Part shown: in pieces, positions 11,653 through 23,591 of the stretch
How the letters are laid out: each line of letters starts with the position of its first letter
Position numbering within the stretch: the stretch's first letter is position 1
Source of the DNA: Vitellaria paradoxa
Lineage: Eukaryota > Streptophyta > Magnoliopsida > Ericales > Sapotaceae
Assembly: GCA_019916065.1 (NCBI GenBank)
Contig: CM034233.1
Location: 8,934,516-8,998,515, forward strand
DNA: 64,000 bases
Direction: 5' to 3'
Notes under the pieces: generated by a model
Told to the model about the DNA's origin: nothing
Seen by the model: the letters and a program-made list of their open reading frames with translations, nothing else
The model's database searches: none
Translations under genes and position numbers: made by a program

Positions 11653-13644
11653 TTTACCATACGTTAATATTTAATTATTGTAATGTTTTAATTTATATTT
11701 ATCTTTGTTTCCAAAACTTTTGAAATTAAAAAAAAAAATTAAAACGAATGATAATTGTGATAAATATTAAAAATGTTTTAATTTAAATAAGTATCTTTAT
11801 AATATAATGAGGTAAGAATATTTATAATGATATTGTATTTATCATACTAATAACTTTAAAAACTTATTTTTGTATTCTTTATATTTTAGATTAAAATAAA
11901 AATATTAAAAAATTCGTCAAAAATAACGATTTTAGCTTGTACTAATTTAAAATTACATTTATACCTATATAGTTCATATTATCAACATTTATATCTTTTG
12001 TTATATTTGATTTTTAATAAATATTTTTGTCTTTTCATTTCAAAATTTAACGTGGTTTATAGCTCTACTTTAATTTAAAGTATAAGAGGGTACAAAAGTA
12101 AGTTTTTAAAATTCATGAGGTATAACTAATTTTTACCTTAAGTACAAAAGTTAAAGAAATAATTGTCATTAGGTTTTATCAATGCAGAATATATATTATA
12201 ACTCATGATTTTGGTGGCATTTGAGCCCCAAAATATACAATATATATATAATTTTTATCAATTTTTATCTTTTTACAACTTTTCATCGATTTTTAAACTG
12301 TAAGAATGTATAAAAAGTGTACAATTAATTTTGATATCATATTAATCAAGCATCAGCTCAAAATTAGTAAAGAGTGAAAAAGTCTCATTTTGATCTTATA
12401 CTAATTTAAGAGGTTTGATGTTATTAATGTAAAATATATGGCAACAGCATATATTCTAAACCATAAAGTATTAAACTACTTTTTGGCTCCGTAATTGATG
12501 CTTCTGCTAGGGGTGGTAATTTCGTAATTGTGGGTTCATGTTCATAATTCGCATTAATTTATATTGACACTCAAATATCTTAAAAATAAGTGCGTGTGTT
12601 AAATAACTCGTTTTCTCGTACAATGGTACTTTCACAAAATTAATATTTAAATAATGTGCTCATGCTAATGAGATTAACTACCATTTAATTAAATATAAAT
12701 AGTTACGTAGAAAATTTTCAGCAAGATCATCAAATCTGATAACAATTTAACCACAAACTACTTGGGATGATCCATCTAAATTTGTAGACTACGAAGGCTC
12801 ATCACCAAAGAAAGAGGGATTAATAGATACAATACAATTACAACACAAAATCATTAACTTGAGTATTGGATTGATTTAAAAATATCTTCAAAATACACTA
12901 CTTATAGAACCAAATCTACTTTTAGTAGTAATAGTATTAGTGTTTCAGAAAGTGAAATTTGCCCCCAAAAATCCATAAAACTTCTGAGAATGCCCCCCCC
13001 AAAAAAAAAAACTCAACTTTCCATTTTAAAGAAAAGTTCAAAATCCCCAAATTTTCAAAACCCTAAAATTTTTAAGATATAAAAGAATTTCAAACATTTC
13101 TAAAATCTTACACCACTGAACTAAAAACTTAAGGTATTAAACTATTCCAAATGTAAATCCTAAAAGCCCTAAATTTTTGTAACCCTAACTACATAGATTT
13201 CACTAGAAAACCAAAAAAAAAAAAAAATATAGAAAAAAAAAAAAAAACAATCACACTCTAACAGTTTCAAATGTACCAAATCAAAGACAAATACAATATC
13301 TAAGGTTTACGTAGTTACCTGTACCGAATCGCGATAAAGACTAATGGTGATTTTTTTTCTCTAAAACTATGAATCGCTGAAGTGTAGCGCGAGCATAATC
13401 CTTTCATCGTCCTCTTATGTCATACAATCAAGATTTTTTCCAATCATCTATTTTCTCTCTCTCTGTGGATCGAAGATGGACGGAGGTTCTCTCTTCAGGA
13501 GTTCTCTCTTACTCGAAGACTGATGACTGAAAGAGGGATAAAAATATGTAAGTACGTGTTTATATATCTGAGGGCAAATTTGTCTTTGCACGTCATCTAA
13601 CGGTGAAGTTAACACAGTTCTACCATTTTTGGCGCCAAAGGGGC
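11653..13644 (-). other. MULE 5' region upstream of the transposase
   Basis: AT-rich, no coding similarity recognised. A CT/GA-rich stretch at 13,440-13,530 near the right TIR looks like an untranslated first exon of the minus-strand transcript. Poly(A) tracts occur at 13,003 and 13,214-13,246. Confidence 0.4.
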
Positions 13645-13752
13645 CATTTGGAATTGTCAGATAAAGAAAAGGAGGGCAGTGTTATTTCAGAAACTTTAAG
13701 GGAGGTTTCTATCGGTGTCAGAAACCTCAGGGGAAGTTAGTAAAATTTACCC
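13645..13752 (-). repeat. Right TIR of the 7-kb MULE
   Basis: Inverse partner of 7,039-7,150, ending AAATTTACCC directly before the 9-bp duplication. Small substitutions separate the two TIRs. Confidence 0.85.
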
Positions 13753-14719
13753 TATTTTTTTACATATTTTTCTACTCTATTTTGTTTTACTAATAAAAAA
13801 TGTCAACAAAATGTGTTGTAAAATAAAATCACTTAAAACTAATATATTATATAAGTAAAACTAAGCAAAAATAAAAAACAATAAGTATCAGTGGTTCAAT
13901 GAGATAATAGTACTTTATCACAAAATAGTCTTAGGTTCGATTTTAGGCTAGTGCATGTTAGTTTGTTTATTTTACCATTCAAAAAAATAAAAAAAAAAAT
14001 GACCCGATTCAACCGGCAAAACCGACACCGGTTCGCCGGTTCACCGGTTGAACCAGTAGGTCACCGGTTTTAGACTGATTCAACAGTCTACTGGGTTTTA
14101 CTAGTGGACCGAACCGTTTCTTAGACCGGTTCCCAGTTCAACCGGTTGAACTGGTCGGTCTGATTTTTAAAACCATTCTTTATACCCCATTTTTTATCCA
14201 CCAGACACCCGTGGTTTACTGTTTAAAAAGAATGTACGCGAAATTAGGAGGTTTTACTATTTAAAAAAACAAGTTTTATGTTTTAGATGGCTTTGTTTGG
14301 AGAGAAAATAAAATTTATCTTTTTATTCAGAAGGAAAAATTTTATTTTTTAACAACTAACTTTTAGCCCTTGATTAATTTGATATTTTTATTTTTTATAG
14401 CTTAAAAGAGATTTAAACTATAAAAGAATAAATTTGCTAATTTAAAAAAAATCAGAAAGCTAAGTAGCTAACTTTAGCTAAGAAGCTAGTAACCTTTCCT
14501 AAATAGTTCCTTAACAAGTAGCTTTTTTTCTTAATTTTTTTGTCTTATAATTTTTTTACCAAAATTTAATTTTTTTAAAAAAAATTAACTATTAAGTATC
14601 TTAATCACATTCATAAAAAAATAAAAAAATTTATGCTCATTTTATTTTCCAAAAAGAGTTTGAAAGATTTTTATTTATTTATTTTCTTTTATTTTCTCTC
14701 CATTTTATCGCATCTAAAG

Positions 14720-14866
14720 GTGTTTAGTTGGTAAAAATTTGGTCAAAAAATACAATAAAAGTACAAAAATTTAATATAAAAATGATATGTGGTAAAATTT
14801 AATTAAAAAAAGTAAAAAAATTAACAAAAGTTTGTGAATTTTGGTTAGTTTTGACCAACTAAACAT
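14720..14866. mobile_element. MITE with TGTTTAGTTGGT ends
   Basis: About 147 bp. The left end TGTTTAGTTGGTAAAA is matched by an inverted right end TGTTTAGTTGGTCAAAA. The interior (ATAAAAATGATATGTGG) resembles that of the element at 19,701-19,856 and, more loosely, 38,086-38,230 and 6,765-6,865, so it is a dispersed family. Confidence 0.65.
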
Positions 14867-15248
14867 TCTCTAACGGATTGTACTTTTATATTTATATGAT
14901 AAATTATAATTTAGCTGCTAACATAACTTACTAGAATACCAAGTTCGTGTTTGAATGGCAAAAAAGAAAAAATAAATTAAAAAAAGTTAGTATAAAAATG
15001 ACACGTGATGAGATTTCGTTCAAGGAAGTTGTTTATAATTTTTTGTAAAATTTGACATGAGAAATAACACCTAATAATTTTAGTAGAATATTTAATTAAA
15101 ATAATAAACTAAATAATATATTAATTAAAACTAATTGATCCAGATCAAATTATTGTTAAATATTATTGAAGTTTATATATCAATTGTAGAAATCCAATGC
15201 CAAGATGTGCTCGCTTGCGAAACATAATTGTACATTCAATTTACAATA

Positions 15249-16167
15249 ATTAAGGGCTTGTTAGACAAAACAGTTAAATTTTAGTTTTTATATTCAATCT
15301 TTGCGTTCAATATTTGATTTTTAGTATTTATTTTTATATTATAAAAAATAAAAACTTGAAAACATATTTACCAATGCATTTTTTTGTTCAATTGTTTGTT
15401 TGTAATTATATTTTTGTGAGGATGGGGGGCCGCGTGTTGTAGTTGGTAACATTGGTGGTCAAAGTGGACGGCGAGCAAGGAATAGGACGAGTCACAGAGA
15501 TGGCGGCTGGAGGTAGACGGTGAGTGGTAGAGGTTGTGGCAAGACCGTATCAAATTATTTAGAGGTCTAAGACCCAAAAAAAAAAAAAAAAAAAAAGAAA
15601 TTTGGGTCTAAAAATTTTTATACATGTAGTATTTTGAGTCATAAAATTAGAGATTAAAATTTTATATTTAAGACACTTTAGTAAAATATTTTATTAATTT
15701 TAATTTTAAAAAACGCCTTTCAACATAAACAATTATTATCAATATAGAGCTTAAACCTGATCGATTATGATTTTTTTCTCTCCCCTCAATGTTGTTTAGA
15801 ATTTTTGAGTAATTGAATATGTATATATAATATATACACTTGGGGCTTTAAATTCACTAGGAACCCTAGGCCACCACCTAATTGCTCTAATAGTCCAACC
15901 AATCTTGGATGGTGGTCAGAAGCTGGCTGGTGGCGGAGGTGATGGCTGGTAGTGAACGGGATGCGTAGTGGGTGATGGTGGTTGTGGATAAAAATTAAAA
16001 TTAAAATTGAAAACTTGAGAAATTATATTTTTTATATTTTTATAATTTTTAAAATAGTTTTTATTTTTAAAAAAATCAAAAATATAAATTTTCGTAACGA
16101 ATTTTGTGTTCAATTTTTTAAAAAATAAAAACTAAAACTAAAAATTTTGTGAAACGGAGCCTAAAAT
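15249..16167. mobile_element. Putative non-autonomous DNA element with unrelated interior
   Basis: The left end GGGCTTGTTAGACAAAA and inverted right end GGCTCCGTTTCACAAAA are similar, and both are followed by a TTTTAGTTTTTAT-like block. The centre is different: G-rich stretches (15,420-15,550 and 15,905-15,985) and a poly(A) run at 15,575. It could be one element carrying foreign sequence or two neighbouring pieces. No target duplication found. Confidence 0.4.
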
Positions 16168-16800
16168 ATTTGTTAAGGTGTTCTCCCTTTCTTGTTTGGG
16201 CTCTTAGGGCGCCTCTACCCTCTCTCAGTTGTTGCTGAAGAGCTATTTAAACGTGAACTATTGGACAAGGAGACTTGTGCGCGGGCTCTCCGATTCCGTT
16301 TGCTAGTTTACTATTTAAAAAATAATAATAAGATGAGATTAATTAGGAGAGAGGAGAAATAAAATTTTTTCTTTTTATTTGTTTTTGAATTTCAAAAATA
16401 AATAATAATAAGCTTTTTTTATTTTTGTTTATAAATTGGGAAGAAATTGAAGGGAAAAAAGTATATTTTATTATTTTACCATAAAAATTTTTGAGGAATT
16501 AAAGGATTGTTAATTTATTGTGCGTTCCGTGGCTATAACTTGGGCATAATAAGGTGCTGTCCTATTTATGAAAGAAATAAAAAAATGTAATATATTATAT
16601 TTTTTGGGTTAATTTTGAGTTAATTTAGATTTAATTATTTTTTATTCAGTTTCAATTTGATTCAATTTTTTATCAACTAATCCGATAAACAAATAAAAAA
16701 TACCATGTTAATTTTTTAATTCAAAATTAAAACAATTTTGATATAGATACGAATTAACTCAAACATACGATGTATTTCAAGTGATAAAAAATGAGATATA
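16168..16800. other. Spacer, no gene seen
   Basis: AT-rich apart from a mixed-composition island at 16,180-16,320. No ORF with recognisable similarity. Confidence 0.4.
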
Positions 16801-16943
16801 GGTTTCATTTGGAGTAAGAAAAAGTGAAGTAAATTGAGATAAATTAAGAATTCGCAATGCGTGCAGTGAAAAAAAAAATTGATGTGATATAAAGTTAACA
16901 GAGATTTATAGATTTCAGATAAAAATTACAAATCAAACGAAGC
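16801..16943. mobile_element. MITE, same family as 3,624-3,749
   Basis: Starts GGTTTCATTTGGAGTAAG and ends AAATCAAACGAAGC. Reverse-complementing it aligns with 3,624-3,749 over nearly the full length, including the TCTCTGTTAA and TATCACAT blocks. The copies have diverged clearly. Confidence 0.6.
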
Positions 16944-18365
16944 AATAATAAGATAAAGTAAAATAAATAATAAATTCGTAAATCGTGAAGTGAAATAAAA
17001 AGTAAATAATTTTTAAAAAATTTTAAAATATTTTAACAAACTAAACGTAACTATAGTAATTGAATTAGTTTAATTTTTAATTTATTTAATTTTTTATGCA
17101 CCCCTAGTGACTAGTGGGAAAAGTGAAAACACAACTACCCCGGTGTGAACCCCATGTGCAACGATGCGCTGGTCTCCACCGAAACAACTTTCCACCGCTA
17201 CAATAAATTCTACTTTCTCAAAAACACTAGAATACTAAAAAAAAATATTATTTAATCAACCGATAGATGAGTGACGTTTGTCCTAAAAATGAAAGCCTCT
17301 TCGCACTCCACTTGTAAAAACATTTGCAAATGCTTATATCAAAAACCACATAAATATAATTTAACGTTTTAATAACTTAAATTTAAAATTATAAAATAAA
17401 TTTACATAAAAATATGTAAGATCAATTTATAAAAATATAAATTACTAATGAAAAGAAATTAAAATATAAAATTTATATAACAAAATCAATTAGTAATTTG
17501 ATATATATATCTCAAATCAACGACCGAAATTCATTTAAAAAATTAAAAAATGACTGCGATTAAGTTTGCGGGATGCAAGTCTCGATTTCTATTTCCCGAG
17601 AGAGAGAGAGAGGGGGGGTTGAGGAATGGCAGGGGCTAGGGTTGTTTTGAAATTCAAAATTTATATGTATATTATATTTTGTAAAATTATATAAATTATA
17701 TTTTTTAAATAATAATTAATTATTTCTAAATAAATAGAGAATTAATTATTTTTTGACATTTATCCTGCATCATCTATGTTTCATCACTATTAGATCAATA
17801 TCCAATCGTTACAATTTTTTTTTTTTACCTATATTATCTACAAATAACATGTATCAATATAATAATATAACTTATTGATTTGATATTTATATATTTTCAA
17901 CCACTAGATTTATTCAATGGTCAGGATTGCTTTTTTTTTTCCTCTCCACTTTGATTATCTTTTCAGTTATATCACATAAAAATATATATTTTTTGAATAT
18001 TTTTTTATATATAAAATATTTTTAATTAATATTTTAAAAGATGTGATAGTATTTGTAATAAATAATAACATTGTATATTAAACAAGGTATAGATACTTAT
18101 TAGATAAAATCAACTAATTTTTTTATTTTTAAACAAATATATTTAAACTTTAAGAATTACAATTTAAAAAAATATATATTTAAACTCAATCACAACTATT
18201 CAATTTTTCAAATGAATCTTAGCTGTTCTGAGATATATATGTCAAATCATTGATAAATTTTGTTGTGTAAATTGTCTCTTTTTTTTTTTTTGACATACTA
18301 ATATCATATCCCAATCAATTACACGTTTGTTTTTAATTAATTAATTATTATTTTTAAAATCTTTT
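16944..18365. other. AT-rich spacer, no gene seen
   Basis: Long A/T runs and a short GA repeat at 17,600-17,613. Nothing recognisable on either strand. Confidence 0.5.
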
Positions 18366-18592
18366 CCATTCCCAATCGATTGATAATTTGATGCCAACGA
18401 TTCATCAACATAAATTAGCGTGGAATGCAGGTAAATAGAAATGCTTTGAAATATTTGCTTCACTTTTTAAAATAATGATTCCATTCTCAATCGATTGATA
18501 ATTTGATGCCAGCGGTTCATTGGCATATATTAGCGTGGAATGCATGTAAATAAAAATGCTTTGAAATGTTTACTTCACTTTTTGAAATTCAT
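18366..18592 (+). repeat. Tandem duplication of about 115 bp, two copies
   Basis: Copy one starts at 18,366 and copy two at 18,481. Both share CAATCGATTGATAATTTG, then TTAGCGTGGAATGCA and AAATGCTTTGAAAT. They differ by scattered substitutions. No coding potential. Confidence 0.85.
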
Positions 18593-19094
18593 TATTTTTC
18601 CCCTCTATTTTTCTTGAAAAATGAGAAGGACATTGCAAGCCTTATTGTCCCCCAGTACAAGGTCCAATGAACAGACACTCAATAGAGATTCTTTAAAATA
18701 AAATAAAATAAAAATTAATTTAAAAAATTCCTTATTTAACATTGTTATATATATATTTTTAAATTATTCTATACGATAGAGAATATTACAGTTCGCTAAT
18801 ATAGAGAGTTTTATCTTTTTAAGTACATGAACAATTAGTACTTGCATTGGCTATTGATGGGCCTCAATTTCCCCTATTACAATGACGACGACAAACCCAA
18901 CAAAGAATGAGGCCAATTCCATATCTGAGATGCACAACTCTAATAAGATCAAGGAACTGACATTCTGGTGGGCCAAATTAGTCCAGCCCAGCCCATGAGA
19001 ATCATAGCCCAACTCTGCGTAGGATGACCTGCATAGCCCGATAAACATCCCTCTGTAATTGTATGCTCATATGGGAAGGGGGTCAATTGACCCC

Positions 19095-19450
19095 ACTGGG
19101 AGCGAAATTTTTATAGAAAATAGTATAATTTTTGAAATATTTTTTTTGTACTTTTATCCCCTATAAAATATATCTTTCAAAACAAATAATCCTATACTTT
19201 AAATAATTTACAAGTTTTGCCCCCAACTGGAGGCAAAATTTAAAAAAAATAGTAAAATTTTTGAGATATTTTTGTATTTTTACCCTTATAAAATATATCT
19301 TTCAAAATAAATTACCCCTATACCTCAAACAATTTACAAGTTTTGCCCTCATTGGAAGCAAAATTTCTTTAGAAAATAGTATAATTTTTGAGGTATTTTT
19401 GTCCTTTTGCCTCCATAAAATATATCTCTCAAAACAGATTGCCCATAAGT
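19095..19450 (+). repeat. Three tandem copies of a roughly 125-130 bp unit
   Basis: Each unit has a GAAAATAGTATAATTTTTGA-like block (19,117; 19,244; 19,371), then TATAAAATATATCT, then ACAAGTTTTGCCC in units one and two. Copies differ by substitutions and small indels. Not coding. Confidence 0.75.
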
Positions 19451-19700
19451 CAAATACAATATCTTTATTTATCGGTTTGACCACACTATAATAAAATCTT
19501 GGATCCGCCACTTGTAAACAGTGATACTAGAGGTGCTTTGGAAGGATTAGCTCCCCTATTTTTTATTTGTTTTTTTGACTGTTTTCCTTTTATTTAATAA
19601 ATTTTAGGGATGATATTTATATTAATTAAAAAATAAAGTTACAAAAAAATAATTACAAATAAAAAAATTCTCTGGGTACACGTAACAAAAAGGTGACTTT

Positions 19701-19856
19701 GGGGTTGTTTGGTTAAAAAAAAGTTGAGGAAGAAGTACAGTAAAAATACAAATATGTGACATAAAATTGATAGGTGTTAAAATTTTATTGAAGAAAAGTA
19801 CAAAAAGTAGTTAAAGTTTAATAAATTTTGATATTTTTTAGTTGGTCAAACAGCCT
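19701..19856. mobile_element. MITE with GTTTGGTTAAAA / GTTTGACCAACT ends
   Basis: Inverted ends GGTTGTTTGGTTAAAAAA and GGCTGTTTGACCAACTAAAA enclose about 150 bp whose middle resembles the MITE at 14,720-14,866 (block GACATAAAATTGATAGGTG). Confidence 0.6.
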
Positions 19857-20670
19857 CTTTTTAAAGCTCAGTGTAATAAATTGACATATCATTTTGCACA
19901 AAAAGCCATGGGAAGATAAGATACTGTTACATCATTTAATTTGATCGATATCGGCCACCAGAGAAACGAAAGATGATAAGAAAGAAGGCCATCTCCTCGG
20001 TGACAGAGAGAGATGGGAGTTGCTGTATAGCTTCAGCCTTGTACTCCAAATTTTTTGTTTGCACACAAGTTTGGACCCTACAAGTTTTGCAGCGTGAAAG
20101 CGTGGATTTGGGTTTTAAATCAAAATAAAAATAAAAAAATGATTGGACCAGAAAACGTGGAGAAATTTTCGTTGCATGCATGGGGCCATGCATAAATTAT
20201 TAGCGCATAGCCCATACGGGCAAATGAAAGTTGACTTGGACGCCTCAGCTTGCCATTCATTAAGGGCGTCTTTGGTTCTCCAAAAATTATAAATTTTTTT
20301 TTTTAAATTTTTGTCCACTTTTGCTTTCTGTTTATTTGTTTTCATAATTTAAAATTTACAAATTTTTGTTAATTTTTATAAACTTTTATCAATTTTCTGG
20401 TAATCTTTCTGATTGAAACCGTTCGAATCGTTCAAATAAATAAGTGAAAGCACAAACGATTCTTATTAAAATTTTTAAATTGTGCCAACGCAGAGGTAAA
20501 AAGTTAAAACTCAACCCACTATTATTTATTTATTTATTATTGTTTTGGGGGGTTACCAACACCCCTTAACAATCACAGATTGACGTCCGCATAAATGATG
20601 TGGAATAATTATTGTGTAAGATCTACCTAAACATAAAGTTAGAATAATTATTGGGTAAGATCTACCCAAA
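19857..20670. other. Spacer, no gene seen
   Basis: Mixed composition at 19,930-20,270, otherwise AT-rich. Overlapping short ORFs (19,936-20,345, minus) have no recognised similarity and I do not call them. A TTGGGTAAGATCTACC-like block occurs twice at 20,610-20,670. Confidence 0.4.
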
Positions 20671-20679
20671 ATTGTCTCC

Positions 20680-20861
20680 GCGGGCTAGCTCATATGAGAC
20701 GTGCACAAGTTGTAGGAGTTGAAACCAAAGATGCTTCATGAGTTCGAGACTTGCTAATGAAATCGATCTGTTTTTATATTTTGTCCTTTAGAGAAACTTT
20801 GATCCTAGCAACGGTTCTAAGTAGATCTTGGAGGAGTTTAAAATTAAAAAAAAAAAAAAAA
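20680..20861 (+). mobile_element. tRNA-derived SINE-like element with poly(A) tail
   Basis: The region opens with a box A-like GCTAGCTCATATGAGA, has a box B-like GAGTTCGAGACTT about 50 bp later, and ends in a 16-17 nt A run at 20,845-20,861. Internal pol III-like boxes plus an A tail fit a plant SINE. No target-site duplication was confirmed. Confidence 0.5.
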
Positions 20862-21571
20862 TCAACCCAATACTAAATGCAGATGTGCATACTCCAAACA
20901 CAAAAAGTTGAAGATTAACAAATTGAACGTCTAGAATCAAATTTATTCCTAAAATGAACAAAGAAACATAATTGAAAATTAAGGCCTCGTTTGGTGTAGA
21001 TTCTTTTTCCTTTTTTTTCTTTTCTTTTCTTTTTTTTTTTTAAGAAGAATGACATTTTGTTGTTTTATAGTTTTTTTTTTTTTAAAAAGATACAAATATA
21101 TTTTCTAAAAAAAATAACTCTTAAATTAAACCTGTTTTTCAAATGTTTTCATTTACTTCCAATTATGCCAATAAATAGTTCACGGACTTTCTTGTCGGCT
21201 AATTACTAAACGCTTGCCGGCGTGTGTACGTAATGATAATTGTTTGGGTGTAAACAAAATGTTTGACTTATTAGTTTCCATTTTGAAATTGAAGAAAAGC
21301 AATTACTTGCTCATTGCTTCGGTTATCGCCAATCATGATGACATGAATTTGAATTTGAGGATGCAAGGTCAGTTTCAACAACTAGTATGAAGATTCGTCT
21401 TTGGATCGAGAATTTTGTAAAATAAAAGGGATAAAAATTCAAAATAACTCGTGTCAATAATAAGATTCGAAAAGTTTAAAATAATTAAACTAAAAATTTA
21501 ATTTATTGATAAATACTTTCTAATTTTTATATTTTTAATTTATTTGAATAAAGATATTTATTTAAAATTTT

Positions 21572-21574
<3 letters not shown>
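20862..21574. other. Spacer, no gene seen
   Basis: AT-rich, with T-runs at 21,004-21,080. No recognisable coding sequence. Confidence 0.5.

Positions 21575-21629
<55 letters not shown>
21575..21629 (+). repeat. (CT)n microsatellite, about 55 bp
   Basis: Uninterrupted alternating CT of about 27 units. It creates a false Arg-Glu ORF on the other strand. Confidence 0.97.
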
Positions 21630-21632
<3 letters not shown>

Positions 21633-22231
21633 ACTAACAAAATCGATCCTTCTATCCAAACATATCCTTCGCACGAGGAATGGCCCTGATTAATTTCCGT
21701 TCCGCTGCCTATACCTTGCATCCAAGCTAGTCCTTTGACGTGCCATTGAGATCCCCTTCCACGATCGCGTCATACTAGTTCTGCCCATATGCTTTTGAAA
21801 TTCATTTATCACAATTCTGAAGATTTATAAATAGTTTTATGATCAGTTACATGATATCCTTCAACCAGTTTGGACTCTTTCCAAACAGGACATTAACTAA
21901 TAAAAAAAAAATAACATTACTCTTCCATGTACAGATGGCTCTATATGATAGGGTGAGCTGGCCCTCTATCCATAATGTTCAGATTGTGGGATTCCCTCTG
22001 CACAAGGGAGAGAAAACTTGTGTACGTGCTTGAAAGGGAGGGGTTGCCAATAAAGAATGGGTAATGCTCACTGAAAAGCAATTTTTGTCGGACTGAAGTT
22101 GTTAAATTTAAGTTTATCATTCTAAAATGAAAAAGTTAATAAAATTAGAATTCTACAAATAAAATTATTATTGCCGCATTATTCTGATAAGATTTTCTTA
22201 TGTATTTTTTTCTTCTTTTTTTGATAGATTA

Positions 22232-22362
22232 GTTGTGTTTGGATCTCCCAAAAATTAAAAAACTTCAAAACTTTTCAAATTCTCCAATCAAATTTTGTCA
22301 CTTATCATTTTTACATTACATCAACCCAACTTTTGAATTTGTTTGGGCCTCCAAACACCCCC
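22232..22362. mobile_element. MITE with GTGTTTGG ends
   Basis: Left end GTTGTGTTTGGATCTCCC and inverted right end GGGGGTGTTTGGAGGCCC enclose a 131-bp AT-rich core with a TTTGTCACTTATCATTTTTA block that also recurs near 34,395-34,420. Confidence 0.5.
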
Positions 22363-22917
22363 TAGCATGTTTCAACCAGCCAAGTTAGATCAGTTTATCA
22401 TTGCTTATAACTTCTTTTGAGATGCTAAATATTCAAAATCCAGCGTAAAAGTATAATAAGGTTCTTAAGGCAGATTTCTTTTACTTGTTGAGCCATAACA
22501 AGTCATTCGGTGCAGGTTGGTATCACACGGTTAATCATATACGTTCAGGGTAACTTGCTGCTATATGTGTTGAAAGTTTGATGCATGTAATACCAATCAA
22601 GTGAAATTTCATATTAAAATTGTTTTGGCTTGGAATCACATCTTAGGTAGTATAGTATTTAGAATAGTATTTCTCATAAAGCATACTAATTTTAATTTTT
22701 TTTATTTTTTATTTTTTATTCTCCGCATCTAAATTGGACCGTCTCCACCAACCAAGAGTTGTATTCATGTGAAAGTTTTGTCCTCACAACACACCAACTA
22801 GACTTTTGTATGTTTGTTTTGATATATATATATATATATATATGTATACAGTCTGGTGAGATGATCAAGTCAGTAGAACTGCACTTCACATCAACCACAC
22901 GGCACCTTACCCATCGA

Positions 22918-23396
22918 CAGTGGCGGAGCCACATCTTGCCCAGTGTAAGTGGAAGCTTACGTTAGAATTTTTTTTTAAGAAAAAATTATTTGATATAAAA
23001 AAAATTATAAATATTTATAAAAAATTTTTGGATGCATTTGGAGGGCATATCTTTTAGAAATTTTTGATATTTTTTTACCAAAAATTTTTTAGCATTTTTT
23101 TTTTTACAATTTTGGAGTGTTTGGTAAAATTTTTGACAATTTTTAGTAATTTTAGTAACTTTTGGCAGCTTTTAGCGATTTTTAATAATTTTTAGCAACT
23201 TTTGTGTATTTGGTAAAAATTTTGATAATTTTTGAATGGAACAAATTATTGTAATAGAGTAGAAAAGTGGCAATGTACATATTTGATATCAATTTATAAT
23301 ATTTTGTATTTTATCGTATTTTATGTATTTATTTAGAATTTAAAATTTTATATGTGATTTGGCCTACGCTGACACAAATTCCTGCGTACGCCCCTG
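22918..23396. mobile_element. hAT-like MITE with perfect 8-bp TSD
   Basis: A 479-bp element flanked by the exact 8-bp repeat CCCATCGA (22,910-22,917 and 23,397-23,404). The inverted ends CAGTGGCGGAGCCA and CAGGGGCGTACGCA match in the outer positions. An 8-bp duplication with CAG-type ends is diagnostic of hAT. The interior is A/T-rich with repeated TTTTTAGNAA motifs and no ORF. Confidence 0.85.
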
Positions 23397-23591
23397 CCCA
23401 TCGACCTACAATCTTATTCACCAATGGATTAATGTAACAACAACAATATAAGTCTTATCCCACTAGGTGAGGTACCAATGGATTAATATTTAAAAAAAAA
23501 AGTTTAATATTAGAAAAAAGAAAAGGAAACGATCACGTGTATTAGTGCAGACAATCTAGGTAGCTATGAATAGTCTTGGTCAGTCCAGCCC

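Larger units (their letters stand above)
7039..13752. mobile_element. Mutator-like element (MULE), 6.7 kb, with TIRs and 9-bp TSD
   Basis: The 9-bp sequence TATTTTTTT flanks both sides (7,030-7,038 and 13,753-13,761). Terminal inverted repeats of about 105 bp begin GGGTAAATTTCACTAAC (left) and GGGTAAATTTTACTAAC (right, inverted) and stay alignable through a TTTCTGAAATAA block. A 9-bp duplication and long TIRs are the hallmarks of Mutator. Inside are a minus-strand transposase pseudogene (9,481-11,652) and a plus-strand GRF zinc-finger ORF (8,119), pointing at each other. Both are broken, so the copy is now immobile by itself. Confidence 0.9.
6869..14176. mobile_element. Older DNA transposon with CCGGTT-rich ends, split by a MULE
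   Basis: The left end reads TTTAAAAATCGGACC and the right end, inverted, TTTTAAAAATCAGACC. Both are followed inward by repeats of GGTTCAACCGG type (about 6,935-6,950 and 14,010-14,150). Removing the MULE at 7,039-13,752 brings these into one AT-rich element of roughly 0.6 kb. Elements with such CCGGTT ends are common non-autonomous DNA transposons in plants. No flanking duplication was recognised, so the superfamily is left open. Confidence 0.55.

Noticed and set aside
21527..21721. 64-aa Arg-Glu repeat ORF
   Set aside because: It is the translation of the CT microsatellite.
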